Of a DNA stretch of 39,445 nucleotides, positions 6,771 to 14,906 are shown one piece after another. Source of the DNA: DAOUVR01 sp034430535 (GTDB lineage: Bacteria > Chloroflexota > Dehalococcoidia > E44-bin15); NCBI GenBank assembly GCA_964443325.1, contig CAYUCL010000019.1, positions 1 through 39,445 on the forward strand, read 5' to 3'. Position 1 is the stretch's first letter. Every line of letters starts with the position of its first letter. The position numbers were made by a program, and so were the translations under genes. The notes beneath the pieces were generated by a model. That model worked only from the letters and a program-made list of their open reading frames with translations, was not told the origin of the DNA and made no database searches.

Positions 6771-7550
6771 ATGAATATGTACATTCAAACAACCAACAAC
6801 AGAAAAGAGTTTGTCAGGTGCGCCTTCAGGGAATTGGAAATTGAAAACGACCTTAGACGCATCAAGAATATTCTGATTAAGCCAAACATCGTCTCCTTCG
6901 AGCCCTATCCAACAACGACGCATCCCGCTGTTCTTGAAGCCTGCCTGGAATATTTTGTGGAAAAAGGACTAAAGCCGGTCGTCACCGATGGACCAGCTTT
7001 TGATGCGGGAAAAAGTGGGAATATCATTGAAAACCATCCACTGAAGGAGGTCTGTGACAGATTCAATGTCCCCCTCATCGACCTACTGGAACGAAAAATG
7101 GTCAGAAGGAAGGCCGGGGATATTGAACTGGAGTTATCCGAGATTGCCTTCGAATATGACTATATCCTTTCCCTGCCGGTGCTTAAGACCCATTTCGTGT
7201 GCGGTCTCACCGGAGCCTTGAAGAACCAGTTCGGCTTTCTATCGACCAAGGAAAGAACAGAATTGCACTCGCACAAAGATATCCATAGGGCCATTGCTGA
7301 GCTTAACCTGATTGTAAGGCCAGACCTCTATATAGTGGACGCCGTGGAGACCCTAACCCGCGCTAACGAAGTGAGACACGGAGGAAGGAAAGCGAAACTG
7401 GGCTATATGCTGGCGGGAAGAGACCCGGTGAGCCTGGATATCGCTGGGCTAGAGATCCTCCAGAGAGTTGAACCCAAATTAGCAGGAAAACGCCCAGACG
7501 ACGTACCACATCTGCGGCATGCCATCGAGCTAGGGGTTGGGACCCCCTGA
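6771..7550 (+). CDS. DUF362 domain protein
   Basis: The 259-residue product matches the DUF362 family: ILIKPNIVSFEPYPTTTHPAVLEA near residue 40, a middle section with YILSLPVLKTHFVCGLTGALKNQFGFLS (about 130-160), and PDLYIVDAVETLTR with GYMLAGRDPVSLDIAGLEIL toward the end. Some members carry a C-terminal 2[4Fe-4S] ferredoxin domain; this one has none and stops soon after HLRHAIELGVG. The biochemical role of the family is not settled, and members are frequent in anaerobes. ATG at 6771 or 6777 is possible, with no strong ribosome-binding site. The gene converges on the phosphorylase gene, nine bases away. Confidence 0.8.
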   Translation: MNMYIQTTNNRKEFVRCAFRELEIENDLRRIKNILIKPNIVSFEPYPTTTHPAVLEACLEYFVEKGLKPVVTDGPAFDAGKSGNIIENHPLKEVCDRFNVPLIDLLERKMVRRKAGDIELELSEIAFEYDYILSLPVLKTHFVCGLTGALKNQFGFLSTKERTELHSHKDIHRAIAELNLIVRPDLYIVDAVETLTRANEVRHGGRKAKLGYMLAGRDPVSLDIAGLEILQRVEPKLAGKRPDDVPHLRHAIELGVGTP

Positions 7551-7558
7551 CAATTTCC

Positions 7559-8302
7559 TCAACCTCCCAGAGCTTCGATGCAGATTTTTACTACATCTTC
7601 TGAAATCGTCTCTATTCTCTCGAAGGGAATACTAAGGGAGTGAAGCGGCCCTTTATATGGTTTGTCGGAGACCACCAGAATCGCGGCTGCCCTTTTGCCG
7701 TGATACTCTGCGATCGAAAATAACGCTGAGGTTTCCATGTCAATCCCTATGATTCCCTGCCGCGCCAGGTTCTCAAGAAAGTCAGGCGTCTCCATGAAGG
7801 CAGCGTCGATGGAGAAGGTCTCCCCCACCAATGGTTCATATCCAAAACGCCGCGTCGCTTCGACGAGCCTGTTCACCAGGTCTTGGTCAGGATATGAGAC
7901 CTCGTCATTGCCATAGTATTTGCTGGTGCCCTCCCCTACTCTAGCCTTTTCAGGTATTATTATCGTTCCTATTTCAATCCCCGGCTGCAGTGCGCCACAA
8001 TAACCAACACCTATCCCTTCACATGCGGGAGAATGACATAAATATGTCTCGATATTGAAGCTCGCTGCCGGTGCTCCCATCATGGTTGAGTCAAACAGAA
8101 TTTCTTTCCCACCCCTTCTCCCCTTATAGGGTTTGACATCGCTAAGGGATTCCAGCCCATAGCTTTCTGGTTGCGATGGAGGGAAATGGGGCAACCATTC
8201 AAATTTGAGACCCAAACGAAAAATGACCGCATCGTAGCTCCCTATTGCCTCAATGCCCCGTCTTTTTCGGAATTCCTGTTCATTCTTCTGGTCCAGTAAC
8301 AT
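7559..8302 (-). CDS. Nucleoside phosphorylase (uridine phosphorylase family)
   Basis: The 247-residue product has the PNP/UDP phosphorylase layout. A substrate loop, FDSTMMGAPAASFNIETYL, is near residues 70-90. The phosphate-binding type glycine-rich turn is IGVGYCGALQPGIEIGTIII. The hallmark is GIDMETSALFSIAEYHGKRAAAILVVSD (about 180-207), where the ME pair contacts the ribose. Such enzymes split nucleosides with phosphate to give base and ribose-1-phosphate in salvage; the base preferred here cannot be read. The ATG overlaps the end of the Mut7-C gene by 23 bases, so the two are translationally coupled in a minus-strand operon with the MBL gene. The usual length is about 240-260. Confidence 0.82.
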   Translation of the reverse strand: MLLDQKNEQEFRKRRGIEAIGSYDAVIFRLGLKFEWLPHFPPSQPESYGLESLSDVKPYKGRRGGKEILFDSTMMGAPAASFNIETYLCHSPACEGIGVGYCGALQPGIEIGTIIIPEKARVGEGTSKYYGNDEVSYPDQDLVNRLVEATRRFGYEPLVGETFSIDAAFMETPDFLENLARQGIIGIDMETSALFSIAEYHGKRAAAILVVSDKPYKGPLHSLSIPFERIETISEDVVKICIEALGG

Positions 8303-8774
8303 CGGCCACCTCCATGAACATTTCCAATTCCTGGTTCATCCTTTGCCAGTGGGTGCCACGCCAATAAATTCTATTGCAGACAGGGCACTGTACATAATGT
8401 GATTGTGTTTGGAAAACATAGGGAGGCACCAGGTCACGCACATCATCCTTACTTCTAGATACCAGAGGCTCATTGCATTCCAAACAGCGGGTGAACTGCC
8501 TTCTTCGATTTAACTTCATAGTCTCTACCACTTGGCGAAGCTGTGTTTTCGCATCGTCGTCTTTTATTAGCAGAGCCTGCAGCTCCCCGCTGGTAACCAC
8601 GCGTCGCAGCATGATCTGGGTGTCCTTAGTGAGGAGCACCCTTTTCTCCCTCAAGCCAATGGCTACAAGCATATCGTCATCGATATCGTTGATGAACAGG
8701 GTATCGTAGCCAATCATTCTGAGCCAGCGAGCTAACTTGCCAACATTGGCGTCCACGACGAATTTCGGTCTCAT
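8280..8774 (-). CDS. Mut7-C RNase-domain protein
   Basis: The 164-residue product matches the bacterial stand-alone form of Mut7-C: FVVDANVGKLARWLRMIGYDT at 5-25, VLLTKDTQIMLRR at 46-58, then a treble-clef/zinc-ribbon with CLECNEPL and CPVCNRIYWRGTHW. The family has a PIN-like RNase fold; the acidic residues D8 and D51 are candidates for metal binding. The substrate is unknown. It is the middle gene of an MBL / Mut7-C / nucleoside phosphorylase operon, overlapping the phosphorylase and starting 12 bases after the MBL stop. A role in RNA or nucleotide degradation is a reasonable inference from that company. Confidence 0.83.
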   Translation of the reverse strand: MRPKFVVDANVGKLARWLRMIGYDTLFINDIDDDMLVAIGLREKRVLLTKDTQIMLRRVVTSGELQALLIKDDDAKTQLRQVVETMKLNRRRQFTRCLECNEPLVSRSKDDVRDLVPPYVFQTQSHYVQCPVCNRIYWRGTHWQRMNQELEMFMEVADVTGPEE

Positions 8775-8785
8775 CTTGCTGCTCT

Positions 8786-9556
8786 CTAAATAGTGATTTT
8801 CATTCCCTCATAGCTCAAGGTTATATTTGCCCCCAGTTCCATGGCGACTTGCGCTACCTCCTCCCTGATCTCGTCCTCGATTGTGAGGACCATATGAATA
8901 GCAACTACCGGCGGCAAGTAGCCTTTGATCCTCTTGAAATCTATGAGTTCCTCTTTTAGCAGGCGAGGGGTCATGTGCCCCGACTGCTGAGCCATAGACT
9001 CAAAACTATTGGACATGCAGACCTCGATAACCAGGAGGTCTGGCGAAATCACCTCCCAGCAAGAGGAGCAGCCCCCTCCTGTATCCCCGGTATAGAAGAT
9101 GCTCTTGCCATCTGGGGAGGTAATCCAATAACCCACCGCCGGCACGCCATGTTTCATCGGGAGAGGCAAAACACGATACCCATCAATTATCACCTCCTTG
9201 CCTGGCTCCACAGGATAGAATCTGAAAGCAGGCTTGTCAGGGCGGGGTTTTTTCAGGAAATCTGGATAGACCACATCATTCAACAGATGTGTGGAGATCA
9301 CATCAAGCACGCTATCGAGGGCATAGACATTAACGGGACCTCGCCAATAAGCATTAATGCCAAACGTAGCCAGGTCTCTTATGTGATCGAAGTGATGATG
9401 GGTGATGAGTATGGCCTTTATGCGCTGCTGGTCGGATAGGGTAAGGCTTGAGGTTAGACCGCCAGCATCCAAAGCTATGACCTTGTCAACCAGAAGCGAA
9501 ACTAGCTTGGAGTTTAACGACTCGCATTGATGAGCACCAAGGATCTCAAGCTCCAT
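8786..9556 (-). CDS. MBL-fold metallo-hydrolase
   Basis: The 256-residue product shows the metallo-beta-lactamase metal-binding motif ITHHHFDHIRDL, with HxHxDH at residues 53, 55, 57 and 58. VLPLPMKHGVPAVGYWI, FYTGDTGGGCSS (the bridging Asp) and VVAIHMVLTIED (late His) follow. This layout resembles the cyclic-nucleotide phosphodiesterase / tRNase Z-like branch rather than true beta-lactamases. It would hydrolyse a phosphodiester or similar ester in the cytosol; no signal peptide is seen. It is the first gene of the three-gene minus operon with Mut7-C and nucleoside phosphorylase. The 240 bp upstream are full of hairpins, which may separate it from the transporter gene. Confidence 0.82.
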   Translation of the reverse strand: MELEILGAHQCESLNSKLVSLLVDKVIALDAGGLTSSLTLSDQQRIKAILITHHHFDHIRDLATFGINAYWRGPVNVYALDSVLDVISTHLLNDVVYPDFLKKPRPDKPAFRFYPVEPGKEVIIDGYRVLPLPMKHGVPAVGYWITSPDGKSIFYTGDTGGGCSSCWEVISPDLLVIEVCMSNSFESMAQQSGHMTPRLLKEELIDFKRIKGYLPPVVAIHMVLTIEDEIREEVAQVAMELGANITLSYEGMKITI

Positions 9557-9593
9557 ATCTTACATCCCACCAGAATCTTGCTCAGGAAATAGA

Positions 9594-9662
9594 CCTATTC
9601 CGTTCGCCCTAAGCAGAGCGGAAGGGCCTACTGTAAACAGGGTAGCCCGGAGCATCTGCTCC
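9594..9662. repeat. Small hairpin cluster in the 9557-9799 intergenic region
   Basis: GGAGCA-TC-TGCTCC (9649-9662) is a perfect hairpin. CTACTGT/ACAGGGTAG and a CCGTTCGCCC stretch lie just before it. With the 50-bp repeat at 9678-9727, it fills most of this 243-bp space between two minus-strand genes. No coding frame was found. Confidence 0.45.
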
Positions 9663-9677
9663 ATCCCCGGATTTACC

Positions 9678-9727
9678 TAGCGCGACCCTTTAGGATCGCC
9701 ATAAGCGAGGCTAAAGCCTCGCGCTAC
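9678..9727. repeat. 50-bp two-hairpin repeat, copy 1
   Basis: The outer arms TAGCGCGA and TCGCGCTA are exact reverse complements. Inside lie a weaker GCGACC.../GGATCGC hairpin and the perfect GCGAGGC-TAAA-GCCTCGC. A second copy at 18447-18496 agrees at 47 of 50 positions by eye. Confidence 0.8.
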
Positions 9728-9799
9728 AGTTTTAAACAGTCTCCTTTGAAGATATTAGCCTAGCCTTTCTACCCGCTTACCCCTGTCATGCAAACACCC

Positions 9800-10471
9800 T
9801 CAACGGGTAACCAAGAAGGGGTTGAAACTGGTATCATAGTCGTAGGTATCGATGCCCTCCTTCTTTTTTAGATAGTTTACCACCGCATAAGTGAAGGGCG
9901 TAGCCAAGGCTTCATAACCAGTCTTTACCAGCCAATGGGTCAGGATAATTGTACCCAATATCCCCCAGGGCTGCGTCCCGGCGAAGGCGATGATTATGAA
10001 TACCACAGCGTCCAGCCCCTGACCGATGATGGTGGAGCCTATGGTTCTTGTCCACAGCCAGCGTCCTTTGGTCCTGATCTTCATCTTAGCTAGGATGAAG
10101 GAATTAGCGAACTCACCCACGAGATAGGCAATGAAGGATGCGATAAGCAACCTTGGGGCATAACCTAGTATGGTCTCATAAGCCTGCTGACCCCCCCAGA
10201 CTGGAGCCGATGGCAACAGCCCGCCCAGCCAGATGGCGAGGACGGCGACAAGGTTGCAGAAGAAACCAAGCCAAATAACCCGTCTAGCCCAGCGGTAGCC
10301 ATAAACCTCGGTAAGGATATCGCCGAAGATATAGCTTACCGGAAAAATGATGATGGCTGCGGGCAAGATTAATCCACCGATGCTTATTAGCTTGACTGCT
10401 ATGATGTTCGCTGTTATGAGGCAGGTAATAAAAACGCCGGCAACAACAACGAAACGGTGTGAGATAACCAT
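9800..10471 (-). CDS. yhhQ: Queuosine precursor transporter (YhhQ/VUT family)
   Basis: The 223-residue membrane protein has about six hydrophobic segments. The family signatures are FITCLITANIIAVKLI at the start, FPVSYIFGDILTEVYGYRWARRVIW at about 43-67, GEFANSFILAKMKIRTKGRWLW in the middle, and GQGLDAVVFIIIAFAG. YhhQ-type proteins import queuosine precursors (preQ0/preQ1) for tRNA wobble modification; the exact substrate is inferred. The gene starts four bases after the corA stop, so it is probably co-transcribed from the corA promoter. No pre-Q1 riboswitch was recognised in front of the operon. The length is normal. Confidence 0.86.
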   Translation of the reverse strand: MVISHRFVVVAGVFITCLITANIIAVKLISIGGLILPAAIIIFPVSYIFGDILTEVYGYRWARRVIWLGFFCNLVAVLAIWLGGLLPSAPVWGGQQAYETILGYAPRLLIASFIAYLVGEFANSFILAKMKIRTKGRWLWTRTIGSTIIGQGLDAVVFIIIAFAGTQPWGILGTIILTHWLVKTGYEALATPFTYAVVNYLKKKEGIDTYDYDTSFNPFLVTR

Positions 10472-10475
10472 ATCA

Positions 10476-11420
10476 TCAGATCCACCGCTTGGAGCGGAAG
10501 TAGAGGAGCATGGCCCCGGAGATGCACAGCATAACAGCTATGGTAATAACGAAGGCATACGGGCTGTTCTGGAAGGGAAGATCAATGTTCATTCCATAGA
10601 TACTGGACACCAATACAAAGGGGAGCAGCATGGTAGCAAGTATGGTGAGCATCTTCATTATCTGATTGGTACGGTGTGAGAAAAGTGAATCGCTGCTGGC
10701 ATTGAGCCCCTCCACCACTTCCTTGTATTCATCCAGTGTCTCGATGATTTTACCGAGGTGGTCGCCGATGTCGCCGAAGTAAACATCGAGGTCCTCTCTG
10801 AGGAACGTATAGTCCCTCTCCTCCAGAGATTTAACGATAGAAGGCTGAGGGTTAAGTATGCGACGAAACGCCACGATATCGCGTCTGAGGATAGAGATAT
10901 CTCGCACCGAATCACGAGCCCTATCACTGAAAAGCCTGTCTTCAGCCTCCTCCACATTAGCGATAACCCTATTCATAATAGGGAAGCAGTAGTCTACCAG
11001 GCGGTCGAGAGCCCGGTAAAGGAGGTATCCAGAACTTCGGCCCATATTCTCCTCACGCGCCCGCTCGTTCTGCTGACAATCATTGAAAAGCTTCCCCAAT
11101 GGCTTTAACTCACCTGAATGTACCGTTACCAAGAAGTTCGCACCAATAAAGATGGAGACCTGACTGGACGTGGTTACCCGCGCCCGCACATTGAATACTG
11201 GGAAATGAAGCACCACAAATAGATAGTTCTCATACTCATCTATCTTGGGGCGCTCTATCCGACTCATACAGTCCTCTAAATCGAAGAGGTTGAACATGTA
11301 GTTTTGTGCCAGGTATTCGATATCCGGCGCTGCAGGCTTCTCAACATTTACCCAGGTTATCCTGCCCCACTTGACGGTCTCTATGTGTAGTTTTTCTTTA
11401 TCTTTATCGACCACAGTCAT
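10476..11420 (-). CDS. corA: CorA-type magnesium/divalent-cation channel
   Basis: The 314-residue product has the CorA architecture: an acidic cytosolic N-terminal domain, a long coiled helix (residues about 140-255, including VEEAEDRLFSDRARDSVRDISILRRDI) and two C-terminal membrane helices joined by the selectivity loop. The YGMN motif is at 275-278, in the canonical place after the first membrane helix. CorA pentamers conduct Mg2+ (also Co2+ and Ni2+) inward across the cytoplasmic membrane. It is led by a good promoter at 11447-11474 (minus) and an AGGTGG ribosome-binding site. It is the first gene of an operon with the queuosine-precursor transporter and diverges from rpsO. Confidence 0.93.
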   Translation of the reverse strand: MTVVDKDKEKLHIETVKWGRITWVNVEKPAAPDIEYLAQNYMFNLFDLEDCMSRIERPKIDEYENYLFVVLHFPVFNVRARVTTSSQVSIFIGANFLVTVHSGELKPLGKLFNDCQQNERAREENMGRSSGYLLYRALDRLVDYCFPIMNRVIANVEEAEDRLFSDRARDSVRDISILRRDIVAFRRILNPQPSIVKSLEERDYTFLREDLDVYFGDIGDHLGKIIETLDEYKEVVEGLNASSDSLFSHRTNQIMKMLTILATMLLPFVLVSSIYGMNIDLPFQNSPYAFVITIAVMLCISGAMLLYFRSKRWI

Positions 11421-11446
11421 ATCGCCACCACCTTAGCTTCAGACCC

Positions 11447-11474
11447 ATTTTACCATAATCCTGAAAACTAGCAA
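11447..11474 (-). promoter_or_regulatory. Promoter of corA operon
   Basis: On the minus strand TTGCTA (11469-11474) and TAAAAT (11447-11452) are 16 bases apart, and TGG precedes the -10 as an extended -10 element. The corA ATG is at 11420. Confidence 0.55.
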
Positions 11475-11539
11475 CCATATGAATCAAGCAACTACACGTA
11501 TCATCAAAGTCAAATTAATCAGCCTCTCCTGCAACATGA

Positions 11540-11568
11540 TTTACACTATATTCTAGTTATGCTATAAT
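11540..11568 (+). promoter_or_regulatory. Promoter of rpsO-pnp-dap operon
   Basis: TTTACA (11540-11545) and TATAAT (11563-11568) are 17 bases apart, with an extended -10 TGC. Transcription should start near 11575, leaving a leader of under 20 bases to the ATG at 11593. Confidence 0.75.
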
Positions 11569-11592
11569 TCTCTCGGTAAAATGGAGAAGGAC

Positions 11593-11844
11593 ATGAAACA
11601 GGACATCATAAAGGAACACCAGACCCATAAAACAGACACAGGGTCACCTGAGGTTCAGATTGCTCTGCTTACCGACAGGGTAAACCGCCTTACAGAGCAT
11701 ATGAAGGTTAACCGCCACGATTATCATACACTTCGTGGACTGCTCAAACTGGTAGGGCAGCGAGAGAGGCAGTTGAAGTATCTGAGCAGGATCGATCCTC
11801 AGCGCTACCGCACGTTGATTGCAAAGCTTGGTCTACGGAAGTAG
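11593..11844 (+). CDS. rpsO: 30S ribosomal protein S15
   Basis: The 83-residue product is a clear S15: the helix start IIKEHQTHKTDTGSPEVQIALLT, then HYHTLRGLL-type HDYHTLRGLLKLVGQRERQLKYL and the C-terminal YRTLIAKLGLRK. S15 binds the central domain of 16S rRNA early in small-subunit assembly. The frame is open from an ATG at 11581, but GGAGAAGG (11583-11590) sits just before the ATG at 11593 and would act as its ribosome-binding site, while 11581 would leave almost no leader. The rpsO-pnp pairing is conserved in many bacteria. Confidence 0.95.
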   Translation: MKQDIIKEHQTHKTDTGSPEVQIALLTDRVNRLTEHMKVNRHDYHTLRGLLKLVGQRERQLKYLSRIDPQRYRTLIAKLGLRK

Positions 11845-11872
11845 TTCTTCTAGTAGTGAGGTTGTATTCACA

Positions 11873-14077
11873 ATGCCACAAGTTTTTGAGTGTACTATAG
11901 GCGATCGGGCTCTTGTCATTGAGACCGGTAAGTTTGCAAGCCAGGCAAGTGGTGCAGTTACAGTGCGTTACGGTGATACATTGGTGTTGGTTACTGCCTG
12001 TGTCTCAAGCGAGCCGCGGGAGGGAACCGACTTCCTCCCTCTCACCGTTGATTATGAGGAGAGGCACTACGCGGCAGGCAAGATACCAGGAAGCTTTATT
12101 AGGAGGGAGACGCGTCCCAGCCAGGACGCAATACTCGCTGATCGGCTTGCCGACCGCTCTCTGCGCCCCCTGTTTCCCAAGGGGTTTCGCAACGAACTTC
12201 AGATCGTTGTCACTGTGCTTTCCACCGATCGAGAAAACGACCCGGATATTCTGGCCATGATTGGCGCCTCGTCTGCGCTATCGATCTCTGAAATCCCCTT
12301 TGATGGGCCAATAGGCGCTGTTCGTGTCGGTTGCATTGATGGGCAATTGATACTCAACCCTACTTACACACAACTCAATGATAGCTCGCTTGATCTCGTT
12401 GTCGCCGGCACTGGTAATGCCGTAATCATGGTGGAGGCTGGAGCAAAGGAGGTGCCCGAAAGCCTGATCCTCGATGCCATCAAATTTGGACAGCAAGCGA
12501 TACAGGAGATCATCGCCTTACAACAGCGACTTCAAGAGGCCTTTGGCAAACCCAAGATGGAGTTCAAGGAAAGCGAAGTCAGTCCAGAGGCAGAGCAAGC
12601 AGTCTCCTCCGCCGTCAATGGAAGACTTGACGAGGTTATCTATAAGCCAAAGGCGGAGCGTGAGGAAGTTCTCTCCGCCATTGGAGAAGAGCTCTGTCAA
12701 GAACTGGGAGAAAGGTTCACACAAGAGGAGATTCTCTCCGCACTTCAATCCCATTTTAAGAGGGCGTTGCGGGAGAGTATTCTGGAAAAGGGAGTTCGTG
12801 CCGACGGCCGCCAGTTAAATGAGGTTCGCCCTATCACCTGTGAGATCGGTTTTCTTCCCCGCACCCACGGCTCGGGGCTTTTCACTCGCGGCGAGACCCA
12901 GGTTTTGACCACGACGACTCTGGGCTCAGTGCGTCAGGAGCAACTCATCGATACCATCAGTCAGGAAGAGAGCAAGCGTTTTATGCACCACTATAACTTC
13001 CCCCCTTACTCTGTCGGGGAGGTGAGGCGTCTTGTTGGACCGGGCAGGAGGGCGATTGGGCACGGTGCCCTGGCAGAGAAGGCTCTTGCTCCTGTTCTGC
13101 CCAGCGAGGAGGATTTCCCATACACCATTCGCTTGGTTTCCGAGGTCCTAAGCTCTAACGGCTCAACTTCCATGGCCAGCGTTTGCGCCAGCAGCCTGTC
13201 CCTGATGGATGCCGGTGTCGCCATCAAGACACATGTGGCAGGGGTAGCTATGGGGCTCATCACCAGAGACGACAAATACGCTATTCTTACCGACATCCAA
13301 GGCCTAGAGGACGCCTACGGCGATATGGATTTCAAAGCGGCAGGTACCTCTGAAGGGATCACCGCGCTTCAAATGGACATCAAGCTCAAAAAGATCTCTT
13401 ATGAGGTCGTCGAGAAAGCGCTTGAGCAGGCGAGAAAGTCCCGCCTATCTATCTTGGCCAAGATGAACGAGACTATCAGCTCAAGCCGACCAGAGCTCAG
13501 TCAGTACGCACCTAGAGTATATAAGATAACCATCCCGCCTGACCGCATTGGCGCTGTTATCGGGCCGGGGGGCAAGATGATAAGGTCGATCACTGAAGAG
13601 ACAGGTACCACAATAGACGTTGACAACAATGGCACCGTACTCATCGGCTCGGTAAGTGAAGAGGGGGCGCAAAAGGCGATCAAGATCATCGAGAGCCTGA
13701 CCAAGGAGGTGGAGGTTGGCGCCACCTATACGGGGAAGGTGACACGTGTCGAGAATTATGGCTGTTTTGTGGAGATCTTGCCAGGTAAGGAGGGGATGGT
13801 ACATATCAGTGAGCTTGCCGACTACCGGGTGCCCAGCGTTGAGGATGTCGTCAAGGTTGGCGACGAGATAATGGTTATGGTCACCGAGATTGACCATATG
13901 GGGCGGATAAACCTCTCCCGGCGCGCCGTATTTCAGGGGCTGTCAAAGGTAGCCAAGGTAGAAGATGCCAAGGCATCAGGCTTTCCCAGAAAATCTCAAG
14001 GTTCTCGCCCTCAAAGGCGAGGTGGTGAGCAGCGCAGTCCAAGAGGAAGACCGCCGAGGCGCAATTTCAATAATTGA
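11873..14077 (+). CDS. pnp: Polyribonucleotide nucleotidyltransferase (PNPase)
   Basis: The 734-residue protein has the standard PNPase order: a first RNase PH domain (1-210, with RYGDTLVLVTA and RLADRSLRPLFPKGF), an all-helical linker, and a second catalytic RNase PH domain (about 310-540, with ADGRQLNEVRPI, LFTRGETQ and DIQGLEDAYGDMDFKAAGT). A KH domain follows with the GXXG loop IGPGG near 563, then an S1 domain (about 615-684, GKVTRVENYGCFVEIL and GMVHISEL) and a short Arg-rich tail. PNPase degrades RNA 3'-5' with phosphate. The start at 11873 (MPQVFEC) is preferred over an upstream in-frame ATG inside rpsO. It is the second gene of the operon. Confidence 0.96.
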   Translation: MPQVFECTIGDRALVIETGKFASQASGAVTVRYGDTLVLVTACVSSEPREGTDFLPLTVDYEERHYAAGKIPGSFIRRETRPSQDAILADRLADRSLRPLFPKGFRNELQIVVTVLSTDRENDPDILAMIGASSALSISEIPFDGPIGAVRVGCIDGQLILNPTYTQLNDSSLDLVVAGTGNAVIMVEAGAKEVPESLILDAIKFGQQAIQEIIALQQRLQEAFGKPKMEFKESEVSPEAEQAVSSAVNGRLDEVIYKPKAEREEVLSAIGEELCQELGERFTQEEILSALQSHFKRALRESILEKGVRADGRQLNEVRPITCEIGFLPRTHGSGLFTRGETQVLTTTTLGSVRQEQLIDTISQEESKRFMHHYNFPPYSVGEVRRLVGPGRRAIGHGALAEKALAPVLPSEEDFPYTIRLVSEVLSSNGSTSMASVCASSLSLMDAGVAIKTHVAGVAMGLITRDDKYAILTDIQGLEDAYGDMDFKAAGTSEGITALQMDIKLKKISYEVVEKALEQARKSRLSILAKMNETISSSRPELSQYAPRVYKITIPPDRIGAVIGPGGKMIRSITEETGTTIDVDNNGTVLIGSVSEEGAQKAIKIIESLTKEVEVGATYTGKVTRVENYGCFVEILPGKEGMVHISELADYRVPSVEDVVKVGDEIMVMVTEIDHMGRINLSRRAVFQGLSKVAKVEDAKASGFPRKSQGSRPQRRGGEQRSPRGRPPRRNFNN

Positions 14078-14102
14078 AGCAGGCTGTAGGGGGTATTGGG
14101 CA

Positions 14103-14897
14103 ATGCCGATAGCGGTTGTAGTTCATGGGGCTGTGGGGAGGATGGGCAGAGAGATCTTGAGCGCTTTGTGCCAAGATGACGGTCTTAAGGCGGTCGGCGC
14201 CGTCGATCTGGAAGCAAAGCAGGATTTCTTAGCGCTCCCCGATGGCTCGGGCGAGATCCCGTTTTCTACTGACCTGGAGTCGATCCTTTCCCATTGTCGT
14301 CCTGATGTTATAGTGGATTTCACAATTCGCGACGCCACCATGGCTGCAGTGCGGATTGCCACAAAGCAAGGTGTAAATCTCGTTATAGGGACAACAGGTC
14401 TCTCCCCCGAGGATATATACGAAATTGAGAGATTGTGTAATAATAACAACATTGGGGCTATAATAGCACCCAACTTCTCGTTAGGGGCGGTTTTGATGAT
14501 CCACCTGGCTAAACTGGCAGCCAGGTATTTTGATTACGTTGAGGTAATAGAGAAGCACCACGATGGGAAGGCTGATGCCCCATCGGGGACCGCCATAGAC
14601 ACGGCCAAAGAGATGTTGGAGGCGCGGGGCAAGCCCTTCAATTACCCTGTTCCGCTGAAGGAAAGCCTCACTGGAACGCGTGGTGGACAGATCGGAGGGG
14701 TTGGAATTCATAGTGTGCGTCTTCCTGGGCTTCTCGCACATCAAGAGGTGATATTAGGAGCACAAGGACAAACGCTTACCATACGCCATGACTCCATCAG
14801 CCGGGAGTCCTTTATGCCAGGGGTAATCATGGCTATTAGAGAGGTGGTCAAGATCAAAGGGGTCATATACGGTTTAGAAAACATCTTGGGATTGTAG
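14103..14897 (+). CDS. dapB: 4-hydroxy-tetrahydrodipicolinate reductase
   Basis: The 264-residue product starts at ATG 14103 with VVVHGAVGRMGREI, the GxxGRMG dinucleotide-binding turn. It continues with VIGTTGLSPEDI, the catalytic VIEKHHDGKADAPSGTA (His-His and Lys) and RGGQIGGVGIHSVRLPGLLAHQEVILGAQGQTLTIRHDS. DapB reduces the DapA product with NAD(P)H in lysine and diaminopimelate (cell-wall) synthesis. The length is typical. The frame is open further upstream inside pnp, but GTAGGGGG precedes 14103 and family alignment supports that start. It lies 25 bases after pnp and is followed by asd and dapA, so three consecutive pathway steps are co-transcribed. Confidence 0.95.
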   Translation: MPIAVVVHGAVGRMGREILSALCQDDGLKAVGAVDLEAKQDFLALPDGSGEIPFSTDLESILSHCRPDVIVDFTIRDATMAAVRIATKQGVNLVIGTTGLSPEDIYEIERLCNNNNIGAIIAPNFSLGAVLMIHLAKLAARYFDYVEVIEKHHDGKADAPSGTAIDTAKEMLEARGKPFNYPVPLKESLTGTRGGQIGGVGIHSVRLPGLLAHQEVILGAQGQTLTIRHDSISRESFMPGVIMAIREVVKIKGVIYGLENILGL

Positions 14898-14906
14898 GAG
14901 ATCGTG

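Noticed and set aside
10472..11580. preQ1 or magnesium riboswitch ahead of corA/yhhQ
   Set aside because: The predicted leader from the corA promoter is only about 20 bases, too short for such an element.
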